Notes: generated by a model from the sequence alone, not told the origin. Counted from the stretch's first letter, positions 16,020-24,803 are shown. The stretch: DNA of 46,394 bases from Micromonospora sp. KC606 (GCF_004348675.1 NZ_SMKN01000023.1:1-46394); one strand, 5' to 3'. Numbers and translations: made by a program.

Positions 16020-17068
16020 CGACGACCACCGACCTCCCCAGCACGGCGGACAGCGGTCGCCGCTGGTCGGCGCACCCGCCGAGTTTCACGCACCTGAGCC
16101 GGCTGAGCGACGACACCGGCCTGTTCGAACACGCACGCCACGCCATCGTCCGCCGCGAGCACGGCTACTGCACCGACGACGTCGCCCGCGGCCTGGTCGT
16201 CACCAGCCGCGAGCCGGAGCCGACCGAGGAGGTGATCCGGCTGGCGGAGCGCTACCTCGCCTTCCTGACCCACGCCCAGGACGCGCGCGGTTCCTTCCAC
16301 AACCGGATGGGCCACGACCGGCGCTGGACCGACCAGCCCGGGCTCGGCGACTGGTGGGGCCGGGCACTGTGGGGGCTGGGCACCGCCGCCGCCCGGAGCC
16401 CCGCCGCCTGGATCCGGGAGGAGGCCCTCGTCGCCTTCAGCAAGGGTGCCGCGCGGCGTTCCCCGGCCCCCCACGCGATGGCCTTCGCCGGACTCGGCGC
16501 CGTCGAGGTGCTACGACGCCACGCCGGCCACGCCGCCGCGGCCGCGCTGCTGGCCGACGCCGCCATCATGATCGGAACCCCCGATCCGGATCCACGGTGG
16601 CCCTGGCCGCAGCAGCGGCTGACCTACGCCAGCGCGGCCCTCGCGGAGGTCATCATCGCCGCCAGCCAGCTGCGCCACGACGGCCCACCGCTCGACGCGG
16701 GGCTGCGGATGCTGACCTGGCTGCACGACATCCAACTCCGCAACCGGCGGCTCTCGGTGGTGCCGGCCGCCGGGTGGCGCCGCGGCGCGGTACGGCTGCG
16801 CCACGACCAGCAGCCCATCGAGGTCGCAGCCTTCGCCGACGCCTGCGCCACGGCCGCCGCGGTCACCGGCGACCCCGGCTGGGAGACCGGATTACGGCAG
16901 GCGATCGGGTGGTTTCTGGGCGACAACGACCTCGGCATGCCGATGTGGGATCCGGCGACCGGTGGCGGCTACGACGGGCTGACCCCGCACGGACCCAACC
17001 TCAACCAGGGCGCCGAGTCCACCCTCGCGCTCATCTCCACCCTGCAGCACGCCCGGCGGTGGTCATGA
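16016..17068 (+). CDS. Alpha/alpha-barrel-like glycosyltransferase-associated protein
   Basis: A 350-residue protein rich in regularly spaced helices with conserved aromatic and acidic positions: ARHAIVRREHGYCTDDVARG near the N-terminus, DARGSFHNRMGHDRRWTD, then LGDWWGRALWGLG, and near the end GGYDGLTPHGPNLNQGAEST. This resembles (alpha/alpha)6-barrel glycosidase folds and is usually annotated only as glycosyltransferase-like. TDDVARG and NQGAEST probably line a sugar-binding site. GTG start overlaps the previous stop, and its own stop overlaps the GH130 ATG (ATGA), so all four enzymes are coupled. Enzymatic role unknown. Confidence 0.75.
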   Translation: MTTTTDLPSTADSGRRWSAHPPSFTHLSRLSDDTGLFEHARHAIVRREHGYCTDDVARGLVVTSREPEPTEEVIRLAERYLAFLTHAQDARGSFHNRMGHDRRWTDQPGLGDWWGRALWGLGTAAARSPAAWIREEALVAFSKGAARRSPAPHAMAFAGLGAVEVLRRHAGHAAAAALLADAAIMIGTPDPDPRWPWPQQRLTYASAALAEVIIAASQLRHDGPPLDAGLRMLTWLHDIQLRNRRLSVVPAAGWRRGAVRLRHDQQPIEVAAFADACATAAAVTGDPGWETGLRQAIGWFLGDNDLGMPMWDPATGGGYDGLTPHGPNLNQGAESTLALISTLQHARRWS

Positions 17069-18558
17069 CCGGTATCCGGGCTGTTCGGCAGGACCTCACC
17101 CTCACCCCTGATCCCCGCCGGGTGATCGTCAAGCTCTTTGTCCCAGGCGAGGACGCGGCCCTGGTACGCACCCGCGCGCGGGCCCTCGTCGACCGCGTCG
17201 CGCAGCTCGGTGACGAGGAGACCGGCCGGCTGCTGCGGGACGCCTTCGACCGCTTCGGCACTCGACACCGCGATCTGGACGGCACCTTCCACCACCACTA
17301 CGACCTCGTCCGGCACCGCGTCGCCCGAACTCGGGACCTCTCCCCCACCACCCGGCTCCTTATCGGCGCCTACTTCAGTCACGAGTACGCGGTCGAGGCG
17401 GCGGCCCTGTGCAATCCGTCGATGGTGGTCCACCCCGACCAGGCCGGACTGATCGCCGGGCAGCTGCGCGTCGCGGTCAGCCTGCGCCAGATCGGCGAGG
17501 GGCACCTGTCGTCCATCGGGTTCGCCACCGCGGTCCTCGGACCCGGGCACCGGCTCGCCGTCGCCGACCGGTCCGGCCCCCTCGTCGTCGGGCAGCGAGT
17601 CGGCATACGGCACCGGCGGGACCTCCTCGCCGCCGGTCTGACCGAGGTGGACTGCGACAACGAGATCACCGCCACCGTGCTGGACGCCCTGCCCGAACGC
17701 TACGACGAGGCCACCTTCGAGCAGGTGCTCGGCAACCTGCCGGCAGACCTGCTCTCTCGCAGCACCGGTCCGGGCACTCTCGAGCACCTACGCCGCACCG
17801 ATGCCGCCAGCTACGCCATGACCTTCCCCGCCGACACCGTCCTCCATCAACGGGTGCTCTGGCCGACCATCCCCGCGGAGAGCAACGGCATGGAGGACGC
17901 CCGGTTCGTCAGACTCACCGACGGGGCCGGACCGCTGTACCGGGCCACCTACACCGCCTACGACGGCCGGCGCATCGCCACCCGCGCCCTGGTCAGCGCT
18001 GACCTGCGCCACTTCGAGATCACCCCGATGCGCGGGCCGGGCGCCCGCAACAAGGGCCTCGCGCTGTTCCCCCGTACCGTCGGCGGCCGACACCTGGCAC
18101 TGTGCCGCGCCGACGGCGAAACGATCGGCCTGACCTGCCTGGACGCGGAGAACCGGTGGCAGGCGCCGGTGCCCCTGCACACCCCTTGCGACAGCTGGGA
18201 ACTGATCCAGGTCGGCAACTGCGGATCCCCCATCGAAACCGACGCCGGCTGGCTCGTGCTCACCCACGGGGTCGGCCCGATGCGCCGCTACGCCATCGGC
18301 GCGCTCCTGCTCGACCTGCATCGACCGGAAAGGGTCGTCGCGCGGCTCCCCGGTGCGCTCCTGTCACCTGACAACGCCGACCGGGACGGGTACGTCCCCA
18401 ACGTCGTCTACTCCTGCGGCGGGCTCATCCACGACGGCGAGCTGTGGCTGCCGTACGGGGCCAGCGACGCCCGGGTCGGATTTGCCACCATGCCGCTGGC
18501 CGCGCTCCTGGCCGGGATGGTGGAATCCACGCCAGCACCGGGCGGCCGGGACGGCTGA
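17065..18558 (+). CDS. GH130-type glycoside phosphorylase/hydrolase
   Basis: A 497-residue protein. The C-terminal about 300 residues are a five-bladed beta-propeller GH130 domain, recognised by PAESNGMEDARFVRLTDG, GPGARNKGLALFPRTVGG, HLALCRADGETIGL, WELIQVGNCGSPIETDAGWL, then LTHGVGPMRRYAIGALLLDL and YVPNVVYSCGGLIHDGELWL. GH130 enzymes are mostly inverting beta-mannoside phosphorylases; the NGMEDAR acid is the usual proton donor region. The N-terminal about 190 residues are a helical extension. As last gene of the operon it could trim or recycle a mannan-like polymer made by the transferases. Confidence 0.88.
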   Translation: MTGIRAVRQDLTLTPDPRRVIVKLFVPGEDAALVRTRARALVDRVAQLGDEETGRLLRDAFDRFGTRHRDLDGTFHHHYDLVRHRVARTRDLSPTTRLLIGAYFSHEYAVEAAALCNPSMVVHPDQAGLIAGQLRVAVSLRQIGEGHLSSIGFATAVLGPGHRLAVADRSGPLVVGQRVGIRHRRDLLAAGLTEVDCDNEITATVLDALPERYDEATFEQVLGNLPADLLSRSTGPGTLEHLRRTDAASYAMTFPADTVLHQRVLWPTIPAESNGMEDARFVRLTDGAGPLYRATYTAYDGRRIATRALVSADLRHFEITPMRGPGARNKGLALFPRTVGGRHLALCRADGETIGLTCLDAENRWQAPVPLHTPCDSWELIQVGNCGSPIETDAGWLVLTHGVGPMRRYAIGALLLDLHRPERVVARLPGALLSPDNADRDGYVPNVVYSCGGLIHDGELWLPYGASDARVGFATMPLAALLAGMVESTPAPGGRDG

Positions 18559-18645
18559 ATGGCCGGCTGCCGCCGAGCTGCTGCTGGCCTTGCCAACGAG
18601 CACCGGGATACCCGCCGCCGATCGCCAGCAGAGCACCGACTCCGG

Positions 18646-19020
18646 TCAGACCGTGCCGGCCGCCGCCAGGATCGCCACCGGAAGCAGGAGCATCCACTGC
18701 GGCAGTCGAAGCAGGGGCCGTGACCATTCGGCACGGAGGGTGACGACCACGAACGCCGCCGCGTAGGCGAGGAAGTGCGCGACGATGAACAGCACCAGCG
18801 GCGCGTTCGACTCGGGATACAGCCCGAGGCCGAGCAAGGCCACCGCACTGAGTAGCAGGTCCGCGGTGACGAAATGCCACACCGCGTGCAGCGTACGCAT
18901 GGGCTCATCAGGCAGGGTGCTGCCGAGAAGGGCGCGAACTACGTCCGGCCCGCCCGCGATGACGTGGATGAGGGCGGTGACTCCCGCGACCGCGCCTGAG
19001 GCCAGAAGCCAGCCGTCCAC
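18646..19020 (-). CDS. Small four-helix membrane protein
   Basis: A 124-residue hydrophobic protein with four predicted transmembrane segments: ASGAVAGVTALIHVIAGG, FVTADLLLSAVALLGLGL, LVLFIVAHFLAYAAAFVV and QWMLLLPVAILAAAG. His residues in the first two helices (ALIHV, AVWHFVTAD) are notable and could bind metal or heme, but I cannot name the family. GTG start at 19020 with GAGG 8 bases upstream. A truncated TetR gene lies directly upstream in the same direction, probably its former regulator. It is convergent with the GH130 gene. Confidence 0.75.
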   Translation of the reverse strand: MDGWLLASGAVAGVTALIHVIAGGPDVVRALLGSTLPDEPMRTLHAVWHFVTADLLLSAVALLGLGLYPESNAPLVLFIVAHFLAYAAAFVVVTLRAEWSRPLLRLPQWMLLLPVAILAAAGTV

Positions 19021-19035
19021 CGGACCTCGATTCCT

Positions 19036-19221
19036 TCAGCGATCATGTGGCGATGCTCCGGCCAGTCGGTGGTCGGGGCGATCGCCGAGGATTCCCAGGT
19101 GGAATAGCACGGCGCCGGCGAGCGTGTCCAGGACCAGCTCGACCGGCACGGGGCCGCCGGTCTCACCCGACGCTCGCGCCCGCTCGAACACCTCTGTCCG
19201 TCCACCAGCACGCCTTGGCAC
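19036..19221 (-). pseudogene. C-terminal fragment of a TetR-family regulator
   Basis: The frame reads RTEVFERARASGETGGPVPV then ELVLDTLAGAVLFHLGILGD, matching the last two helices of TetR_C domains (RGE...D.ELxLDxLAGxxxxRLL). The DNA-binding N-terminus is absent; upstream lies the tail of another TetR gene. It ends 15 bases before the membrane protein gene. Confidence 0.6.
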
Positions 19222-19254
19222 GCCGGCCGCCGCCCCAACTGACCGGCGTTGGCA

Positions 19255-19899
19255 CTAGTTGCGCTGCCCCTGGTTCTTTGTCTGGCCCTGGTTCTTTGTC
19301 TGGCCCGGCAGCGGTGCGACGGTGTTCATGGCCTCGTCCACCAGCTCGTCGAGAGACCGCTGGTTACCTTCCGAAACCCACTCCGACTGGGCGGACTCGA
19401 GGCTGGCCAGTGCCGCGCCGGCGAGTGCGACCGCGGCGATCCGGGCCGGTCTGCTCTCACCCTCGGCAAGGCGGCGCTGGAGCACATCGGCGAGCAACAC
19501 CCGCCAATGCGCGTACTTGTGCAGGTGGCTGGCGTGTAGCGCGGGAGTGCTCAACATCATGCGGGTCATGACCTGTGCTTCTGGTCGGGCGCTCATCCCT
19601 TGCACGAGGTCGTCGAAGGCGCGGCGCAGCGCGAACCATGGGGGCTCCTGTGGCGGACGTGCGGCCAAGGCCGTGGCGATCTGTTGGCCCATCTCCGCGA
19701 ACCACTGCCCGAGCACGTCCTCCTTGCTGGAGAAGTACCGGTGGAAACTGCGGCGGGAAAGGCCGGTTGCGGCCGCGATCTGCTCGACCGTCGTCGCTTC
19801 GAAGCCCTGCTCGACGAACAGCTTCAGGGCCGCGCCCGCCAACTGCGCACGCACCATGTTGCGCGTGCGCTCGCGCAGTCCCACCTTCGGCTCGTCCAC
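19255..19899 (-). CDS. TetR-family transcriptional regulator
   Basis: About 214 residues. Classic N-terminal HTH: GAALKLFVEQGFEATTVEQI then AAATGLSRRSFHRYFSSKED. The C-terminal ligand domain includes LSTPALHASHLHKYAHWRVL and ends in a hexapeptide repeat, GQTKNQGQTKNQGQRN. I chose GTG 19899 (VDEPKVGLRERTRN), since family members start a few residues before RERT; in-frame GTG 19914 and TTG 19926 are alternatives with no better ribosome binding site. It is divergent from the short-chain dehydrogenase gene, with 169 bases between, and so probably represses that gene and itself. Confidence 0.9.
   Translation of the reverse strand: MDEPKVGLRERTRNMVRAQLAGAALKLFVEQGFEATTVEQIAAATGLSRRSFHRYFSSKEDVLGQWFAEMGQQIATALAARPPQEPPWFALRRAFDDLVQGMSARPEAQVMTRMMLSTPALHASHLHKYAHWRVLLADVLQRRLAEGESRPARIAAVALAGAALASLESAQSEWVSEGNQRSLDELVDEAMNTVAPLPGQTKNQGQTKNQGQRN
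19270..19305. repeat. Perfect 18-bp tandem duplication in the TetR 3' end
   Basis: CTGGTTCTTTGTCTGGCC occurs twice head to tail (19270-19287, 19288-19305). It stays in frame and encodes the repeated GQTKNQ at the protein's C-terminus. This looks like a slippage product and could vary between strains. Confidence 0.9.
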
Positions 19900-20068
19900 G
19901 GGACCAGCGTACACCAGTCGGCACAATGAGCCATGTTTAGCACTCAGGGTCTAGCCTGACACAGTGAGACATCTTTGGCGTATGGTGAAGCCGTCAACGG
20001 CACCAGCCACCGTCACCCGGCCGACACCGCCGATTCCCGCCCTCACCGGGCGATCGAAAGGGTTCCCC

Positions 20069-20893
20069 ATGGCAAAGAACTGGTTCATCACCGGCACCTC
20101 CCGCGGCTTCGGCCGTGCCTGGACCACAGCCGCGCTCGAGCGCGGTGACCGGGTCGCCGCCACCGCCCGCGACACCGGCATGCTGACCGATCTGGTCGAC
20201 CGCTTCGGCGACGCGATCTTGCCGATCGAACTCGACGTCAACGACCGGGCCGCCGGTATCGCCGCTGTCCAGACTGCGTACCGGCACTTCGGCCACCTCG
20301 ACGTGGTGGTCAACAACGCTGGTTTCGGCCACTTCGGCGCCATCGAGGAGCTGACCGAGGACGAGGCCCGCGCGCAGATGGAGACGAACTTCTTCGGTGC
20401 GCTGTGGATCACCCAGGCCGCGATCCCGCTGCTGCGCCAGCAGGGCGGGGGGCACATCGTGCAGGTGTCCAGCATCGGCGGCGTGACCGCGTTCCCCGGC
20501 CTGGGCATCTACAACGCCTCGAAGTGGGCCCTGGAAGGGTTCACCGAGGCGCTGGCTCAGGAGGTCGCCGGGTTCGGGATCAAGACCACGCTCATCGAGC
20601 CGTCCGGCTTCGCCACCGACTGGGCCGGCTCCTCCGCGGCCCGCTCCGAGCCGGACCCGCTCTACCAGCCGCTGCGCGACGCGATCGCCAGTTGGGGCGA
20701 CGCTCCCAGCCCCACGGCCGAAGACAGTGTCGAGGCCCTGTTCCAGGCCGTCGACGCGGCCGAGCCGCCCACCCGCCTGCTGCTCGCCTCGTTCGGCTAC
20801 GACCTGGTCCTGGCCGCCCACGAGCGGCGCATCGCCACCTGGCGAGCCTGGGAGAAGGTCGCCCGCTCGGCCGACCAGAAGGCAACAGCCTGA
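20069..20893 (+). CDS. Short-chain dehydrogenase/reductase (classical SDR)
   Basis: A 274-residue NAD(P)-dependent oxidoreductase. Nucleotide motif TGTSRGFGRAW (residues 8-18), structural motif VVNNAGFGHFG, catalytic Ser in VSSIGGVTAF and the YxxxK pair in IYNASKWALEGF are all intact. The length and the Phe/Gly-rich early loop fit the oxidoreductase group often paired with TetR repressors. ATG at 20069 follows GAAAGGG by about 7 bases; upstream in-frame starts are non-conserved. Substrate unknown. It is divergently paired with the TetR gene and ends before a strong convergent terminator. Confidence 0.93.
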   Translation: MAKNWFITGTSRGFGRAWTTAALERGDRVAATARDTGMLTDLVDRFGDAILPIELDVNDRAAGIAAVQTAYRHFGHLDVVVNNAGFGHFGAIEELTEDEARAQMETNFFGALWITQAAIPLLRQQGGGHIVQVSSIGGVTAFPGLGIYNASKWALEGFTEALAQEVAGFGIKTTLIEPSGFATDWAGSSAARSEPDPLYQPLRDAIASWGDAPSPTAEDSVEALFQAVDAAEPPTRLLLASFGYDLVLAAHERRIATWRAWEKVARSADQKATA

Positions 20894-20990
20894 CGGCTGG
20901 CCCCGGCCAGCTCATCACGTGGCAGTTGGCTCCGGCGCCCGGCCGCGCCGATAACCGCCGCCACCAATCGCAGACCAACGGCCCGACGGC

Positions 20991-21029
20991 CGACCGGGCA
21001 GATTCATCACCTACGAATCTGCCCGGTCG
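20991..21029. terminator. Bidirectional terminator hairpin
   Basis: A perfect 15-bp inverted repeat (20991-21005 with 21015-21029; arm CGACCGGGCAGATTC) around the 9-base loop ATCACCTAC. It lies between the convergent SDR and GH5 genes. There is no U-tract, as usual for high-GC actinobacteria. Confidence 0.85.
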
Positions 21030-21046
21030 AGCCGCCGTCGATCAGC

Positions 21047-22537
21047 TCATGCCGTAGCCCGCATGAACTGCTGGTTCTGCCCGCTCCCACAGGTGTACTG
21101 GACCAGGCGGGCGCCGTCGGCGGTGGAGCTGCTCGGGACCTCGAGGCACTTGCCGGAGTGGCGTGCGACCAGGCGCACATGGCCGCTCCCGGCGTCCTGA
21201 ACCTGCCATTGCTGGTTCTGTCCACCGTTGCACGTCCACTGGATGATCCTGGCGCTGTTGGCGGTCGACGCGGCATTCACGTCGAGGCATTTACCGGAGT
21301 GCCCAGCGATGATCCGGTAGTAGTTGTTGCCGGCGCTCTGGAACTCCCAACGCTGGTTACTGCCGCCGTTGCAGCCGTACTGGGCGATCTCGGCCCCGTC
21401 TGCGGTCGACGCGCTGATCACGTCGACGCACTTGCCCGAGTGCCGCGCGGTGAGCGTTCCGGTACTACCTCCGCCGTCACCCCAGCCGTGCCTGAGGCGG
21501 TCGGCGCCGGTGGAGTTGCGGACACTCAAGGTCAGGTTGGTGCCGCTGCCGTTCAGCGCGAACATGGAGTACCAGTCGTAGTTCTGTCCGGCGGTGATCT
21601 TGCCCCCGAGCGCGGGCCAGTAGACCGAGCCCATGTTGCGGGCACGCATACTGTCGGTGACCGCGCGAATGTGCCGGACGAAGTTGTTGGTGCTGCTGGC
21701 GTCGTTGTAGTTCAGGCCGGTGTCCATCGGTGCGCCGAACTCGGTCAGGATCGCACGCGAGGCGCAGGAGCCCAGCCGGGTCTCGAAGTGGCTGCGCCAG
21801 CCGGCGTAGTCGTTCGTACCGAACATGAAGGCGTAGTGGTGGTAGGACAGCAGGGTGCCGTTGAACCGGCTGTCGTTGCACACGGGCCTGAGGTCGTAGT
21901 TGTAGCCCGTGCCGCTGACCAGAATCCGGCCCTTCGGGATGGACGAACGGGCGTTGATCCACGAGGCGGCGAGGTTCATCCACTCGGAGGCGCTGTAGCC
22001 GTGGGGTTCGTTCATCGGCTCGAAGTGGACCAGGCTGTTGGAGCCGAACTCGGAAGTCACGGCATTCCACATCGAGTTGAAGGCGCTCATGTTCGTGATC
22101 CGGCCGCCGGACGCCGCCCCGTCCTCCCAGTAGGTGAGGATGACTTTGAACCCTCTGGCGGTGGCGGCGTCGATGGTGCCGCGATAGGCGTTCCACCACG
22201 ACGAACCGACGGTGTGGGTGTTGATCGGCAACCGGACGGTGTTGACACCGAGGTGATTCTCGAACCCGTTGTAGATGGCGTCCGCCTTGGCCCGGACGGT
22301 CGAGTAGCTGTCCGACTGGCTCAGCCCGTCGAGGACGAGCAGACCTTCGACGAAGTTGTCACCCCGCACCGCCCAGTTCACACCCCTGAACTGGCTGGTG
22401 TCCGCGCTGGCCGGCGACGCACTGGAGAGTGCGGCGACCGGCACCAGAACCAGCGTGCTCAGAACGCTGACCAGAATCCGGCGGAGGGATCGGAATGTAG
22501 GCACTGAGGGATGACTGGTGGTGTCGGTGGATGGCAT
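21047..22537 (-). CDS. Secreted GH5 endoglucanase-like enzyme with C-terminal ricin/CBM13 domain
   Basis: A 496-residue exported glycoside hydrolase. A signal peptide (Arg-rich start, LVSVLSTLVLVPVAALSSAS, cut after SPASA) is followed by a GH5 (beta/alpha)8 barrel: HLGVNTVRLPINTH, the acid/base Glu in FEPMNEPHGYS, YHHYAFMFG and the nucleophile Glu in AILTEFGAPMD. From about residue 365 a ricin-type beta-trefoil has three repeats ending in QxW-like motifs (SNQRWEF, QNQQWQV, QNQQFMR). It should cut beta-linked glucan or mannan outside the cell. The gene behind it carries the same kind of trefoil, so the two form a secreted pair. Confidence 0.9.
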   Translation of the reverse strand: MPSTDTTSHPSVPTFRSLRRILVSVLSTLVLVPVAALSSASPASADTSQFRGVNWAVRGDNFVEGLLVLDGLSQSDSYSTVRAKADAIYNGFENHLGVNTVRLPINTHTVGSSWWNAYRGTIDAATARGFKVILTYWEDGAASGGRITNMSAFNSMWNAVTSEFGSNSLVHFEPMNEPHGYSASEWMNLAASWINARSSIPKGRILVSGTGYNYDLRPVCNDSRFNGTLLSYHHYAFMFGTNDYAGWRSHFETRLGSCASRAILTEFGAPMDTGLNYNDASSTNNFVRHIRAVTDSMRARNMGSVYWPALGGKITAGQNYDWYSMFALNGSGTNLTLSVRNSTGADRLRHGWGDGGGSTGTLTARHSGKCVDVISASTADGAEIAQYGCNGGSNQRWEFQSAGNNYYRIIAGHSGKCLDVNAASTANSARIIQWTCNGGQNQQWQVQDAGSGHVRLVARHSGKCLEVPSSSTADGARLVQYTCGSGQNQQFMRATA

Positions 22538-22641
22538 GGTTCTGACCAATCTCGCGAATGTCGTGTCGATGAGGGCACCGAAGGGCGATGTTGACGTCGC
22601 CATCCTGGGGGCGGCCACGCTCGGTCCGCCCCCCGGTGTGG

Positions 22642-23970
22642 TCAGACGGGTTGGCGGGTGAAGCGCTGGTTGGTGCTGCCGTTGTAGGTCCACTGGGAGA
22701 TGCGGGCTCCATCGGCGGTCGAGCGCTCCCACACGTCCATGGCCAGGCCACTGGCGCGGTTGATCAGGCTCACCGTGCCGTCGCTGTGGTTCTGGACCCG
22801 CCACTGCTGGCTGGTGGCGCTGCTGCTTTCGGCCTGCTGGGTGATGGCGGCACCGGTGGAGTTGCCCATGGTCTGGAGGACCAGGCCGCTGTGCCGCGCC
22901 TTGATCCGGTAGTGGCCGTCGCCGGCGTCGACGAACTCGAACTGCTGGTTGGTCGCGCCGGTGGCCGCCCACTGGATGAGCGCGGCCCCGGCCGCGGTCG
23001 ATCGAGCGTCGATGTCGGCCAACTTGCCGCTGTGCTGGGCAACCAGACGGAAGTGGCCCGAGCCTCCGGGGGGCGGCGTGTCGCCCAGGTTGGCTTCCCA
23101 TCGGGTGTTGGATCCGGCCGCGTCGGCCGGGAGCCGGTCTCGTGCGGCGGTGTCGCCGTACATGCTCCAGCGCGCCCAGTCGACAACGGTGTTGGGGAAG
23201 CGCCTGTCGCTCCAGAAGCTGGTGTGGCTTCCCCCGACGAAGGTGAGGAACGCCTTGGGCGCGGGCATCTCCGCGTACGCCTGCCGGGCCGAGGAGTACT
23301 GCGTGAGCGTGTCCCGGTCACCGTGGACGAACAGGACCTTGGCCCGCACCGAGCTGGCGGGGTTGCCCATGTCTATGCAGGACTGCGGGTTGGCGGAGAT
23401 GATCCGGCTGTCGGGCCAGGAGGTCAGCAGGCCGTGGGTGACCATGCCGCCCATGGAGTGTCCGGACACGCCGACGCCGATGCTGGTGTTGATGTGCCCG
23501 GCGAGGGGTCCGCTGGAGTTGAGGGCGAGGGTCTGGGTGATGATCTCCGAGACGTCCCGGGAGGTGTTGCCGTTGTTGACCTCGTTGATGCTGTGCTGGA
23601 AGTGCGGGGCGGGGACGACGAAGCCCGCCGCGACCAGCGGCCGGATGAGGAACAGAGAGTTCTGCGGACTGCTGTCGTAGCCGTGGGTGTAGTTGTAGAC
23701 GGGGAAGACCCCGTTGGCGACCGGGGCGTTGGTGACCGGGTTGCCGCCGGCGGTGCCGGTGGCCGGGTAGTAGACGTAGGTGGTGCACGGGCGATTGCCC
23801 CGCCGCCAGTCGTACCGGCGCACACCCACGGCGAACGGCGTGGTCGGCGCGGTATCCAGGGTACCGACCGGGGCGGCGTTCGCCTCCCAGGCGCCGAACA
23901 GGGCCGTACCTCCCACGGCCGCCACTCCCGCAGCGCTCGCCTTGAGGAAGGCACGTCGTTGCATCGACAC
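22642..23970 (-). CDS. Tat-exported alpha/beta hydrolase with C-terminal ricin domain
   Basis: About 442 residues. A twin-arginine signal (MQRRAFLKASAAGVAAVGG, cut near ANA) leads an alpha/beta hydrolase related to cutinase/PET-hydrolase-like and dienelactone-type esterases. The nucleophile Ser is in VGVSGHSMGGMVTHG, the acid in LFVHGDRDTL and the His in FVGGSHTSFW. From about residue 300 a ricin trefoil contains TNQQFEF, SQQWRVQ and TNQRFTR repeats. GTG at 23970 has GGAG 5 bases upstream; ATG 23964 is an alternative. Likely an extracellular esterase targeted to polysaccharide or polyester. It precedes the GH5 gene on the same strand, 104 bases apart. Confidence 0.88.
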   Translation of the reverse strand: MSMQRRAFLKASAAGVAAVGGTALFGAWEANAAPVGTLDTAPTTPFAVGVRRYDWRRGNRPCTTYVYYPATGTAGGNPVTNAPVANGVFPVYNYTHGYDSSPQNSLFLIRPLVAAGFVVPAPHFQHSINEVNNGNTSRDVSEIITQTLALNSSGPLAGHINTSIGVGVSGHSMGGMVTHGLLTSWPDSRIISANPQSCIDMGNPASSVRAKVLFVHGDRDTLTQYSSARQAYAEMPAPKAFLTFVGGSHTSFWSDRRFPNTVVDWARWSMYGDTAARDRLPADAAGSNTRWEANLGDTPPPGGSGHFRLVAQHSGKLADIDARSTAAGAALIQWAATGATNQQFEFVDAGDGHYRIKARHSGLVLQTMGNSTGAAITQQAESSSATSQQWRVQNHSDGTVSLINRASGLAMDVWERSTADGARISQWTYNGSTNQRFTRQPV

Positions 23971-24154
23971 GATGACTCCTTCGTAGGTTTCTGGGTGGTC
24001 AGCGCCCGGCTCGATGGACGGCCGACGCGCGAGCCGTCGCCCGGCTAGCGTTCCGCCGATGAGCACAAGGAGTAGCGACGCCGAGACGGTATGGCATCCG
24101 CCTTGATGTGCCCTGCTCCACCCATGTTAACGATCACATTGAGATATATCAAAG

Positions 24155-24183
24155 AGTGTTCCTGTCGGACGCATAGTTGTCAA
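24155..24183 (-). promoter_or_regulatory. Putative promoter of the secreted-hydrolase pair
   Basis: On the reverse strand TTGACA (24183-24178) is followed 17 bases later by AACACT (24160-24155), a reasonable housekeeping promoter about 185 bases before the hydrolase start. The flanking sequence is unusually AT-rich for this window, and GTTAACGATCACA (about 24125-24137) resembles a LacI-type half operator. Confidence 0.45.
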
Positions 24184-24421
24184 TCGATGGACTTCGACGT
24201 ACCGGTGCCCGGCGCCGACCGCACCCGGACCGACTCTCGAGGGGCGGTGCACCCGACCGGCTCACGATCGATAACGTGTCGGGCCGCACCTACGTGACGG
24301 CCTTGCTGTCGGTGCCGACCTGTCCTGGTTGAGCGGCAGGGTAGAGCCCTGCCGTGCCCGAGCGTCCTGAGGACCTGGCCGTGACCCGCGCGTCGCCGCC
24401 ACCACACCCGCCCCGGGCGGT
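24184..24421. other. Non-coding stretch, no gene recognised
   Basis: Between the hydrolase promoter and the dead methyltransferase there are open frames on both strands but none with a convincing start or homologous motif. No tRNA-like or strong hairpin element seen. Confidence 0.5.
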
Positions 24422-24749
24422 ACTGCGCGGATCAGTCAGCGCCAGGCACTCCTCGGCGGCGTGGTCCTGACTCCAGGCGTAGCGGTGCACGATCGGCTGT
24501 GCGAAGAACACGCTGCCACCGATCACCTCCACGTCCGGAGCCGCGACCGCCTCAGGCCACTTCGGGCCGCCTTGGCCGTCCCCTCCCACCGCTCGAAAGG
24601 CGACACCACGACATCGACGTCAGCGCGCCCGGCGAACACAAGGCGCGCCGCCGCAGCCAACTCTTGCCCCGGCTCCAAAGCCACCACGCTCCACCCGCGA
24701 TCGAGCAGCGTGGCCTGACCTGACCCGTGCCCGTCCCGACCTCCCGCAC
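24422..24749 (-). pseudogene. Frameshifted SAM-dependent methyltransferase remnant
   Basis: Reading the reverse strand through frame changes reconstructs a class I methyltransferase: motif I VREVGTGTGQ (frame 1), then QATLLDRGWSVVALEPGQEL and ADVDVVVSPFERWEG (frame 2), then after a gap FFAQPIVHRYAWSQDHAAEE and CLALTDPRS (frame 3), which match the C-terminal part of UbiE-like methyltransferases. The middle, with the substrate-binding region, is deleted, and at least two frameshifts separate the parts. Not functional. Confidence 0.65.
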
Positions 24750-24803
24750 CCTGACTCCAGCGGTAGCCAGACCCGCGTAGTCACCGTTCCAATGTCTGGG
24801 TAT

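Noticed and set aside
21158..22507. Forward open frames across the GH5 and hydrolase genes
   Set aside because: Mirror frames of secreted enzymes with intact catalytic motifs on the reverse strand.
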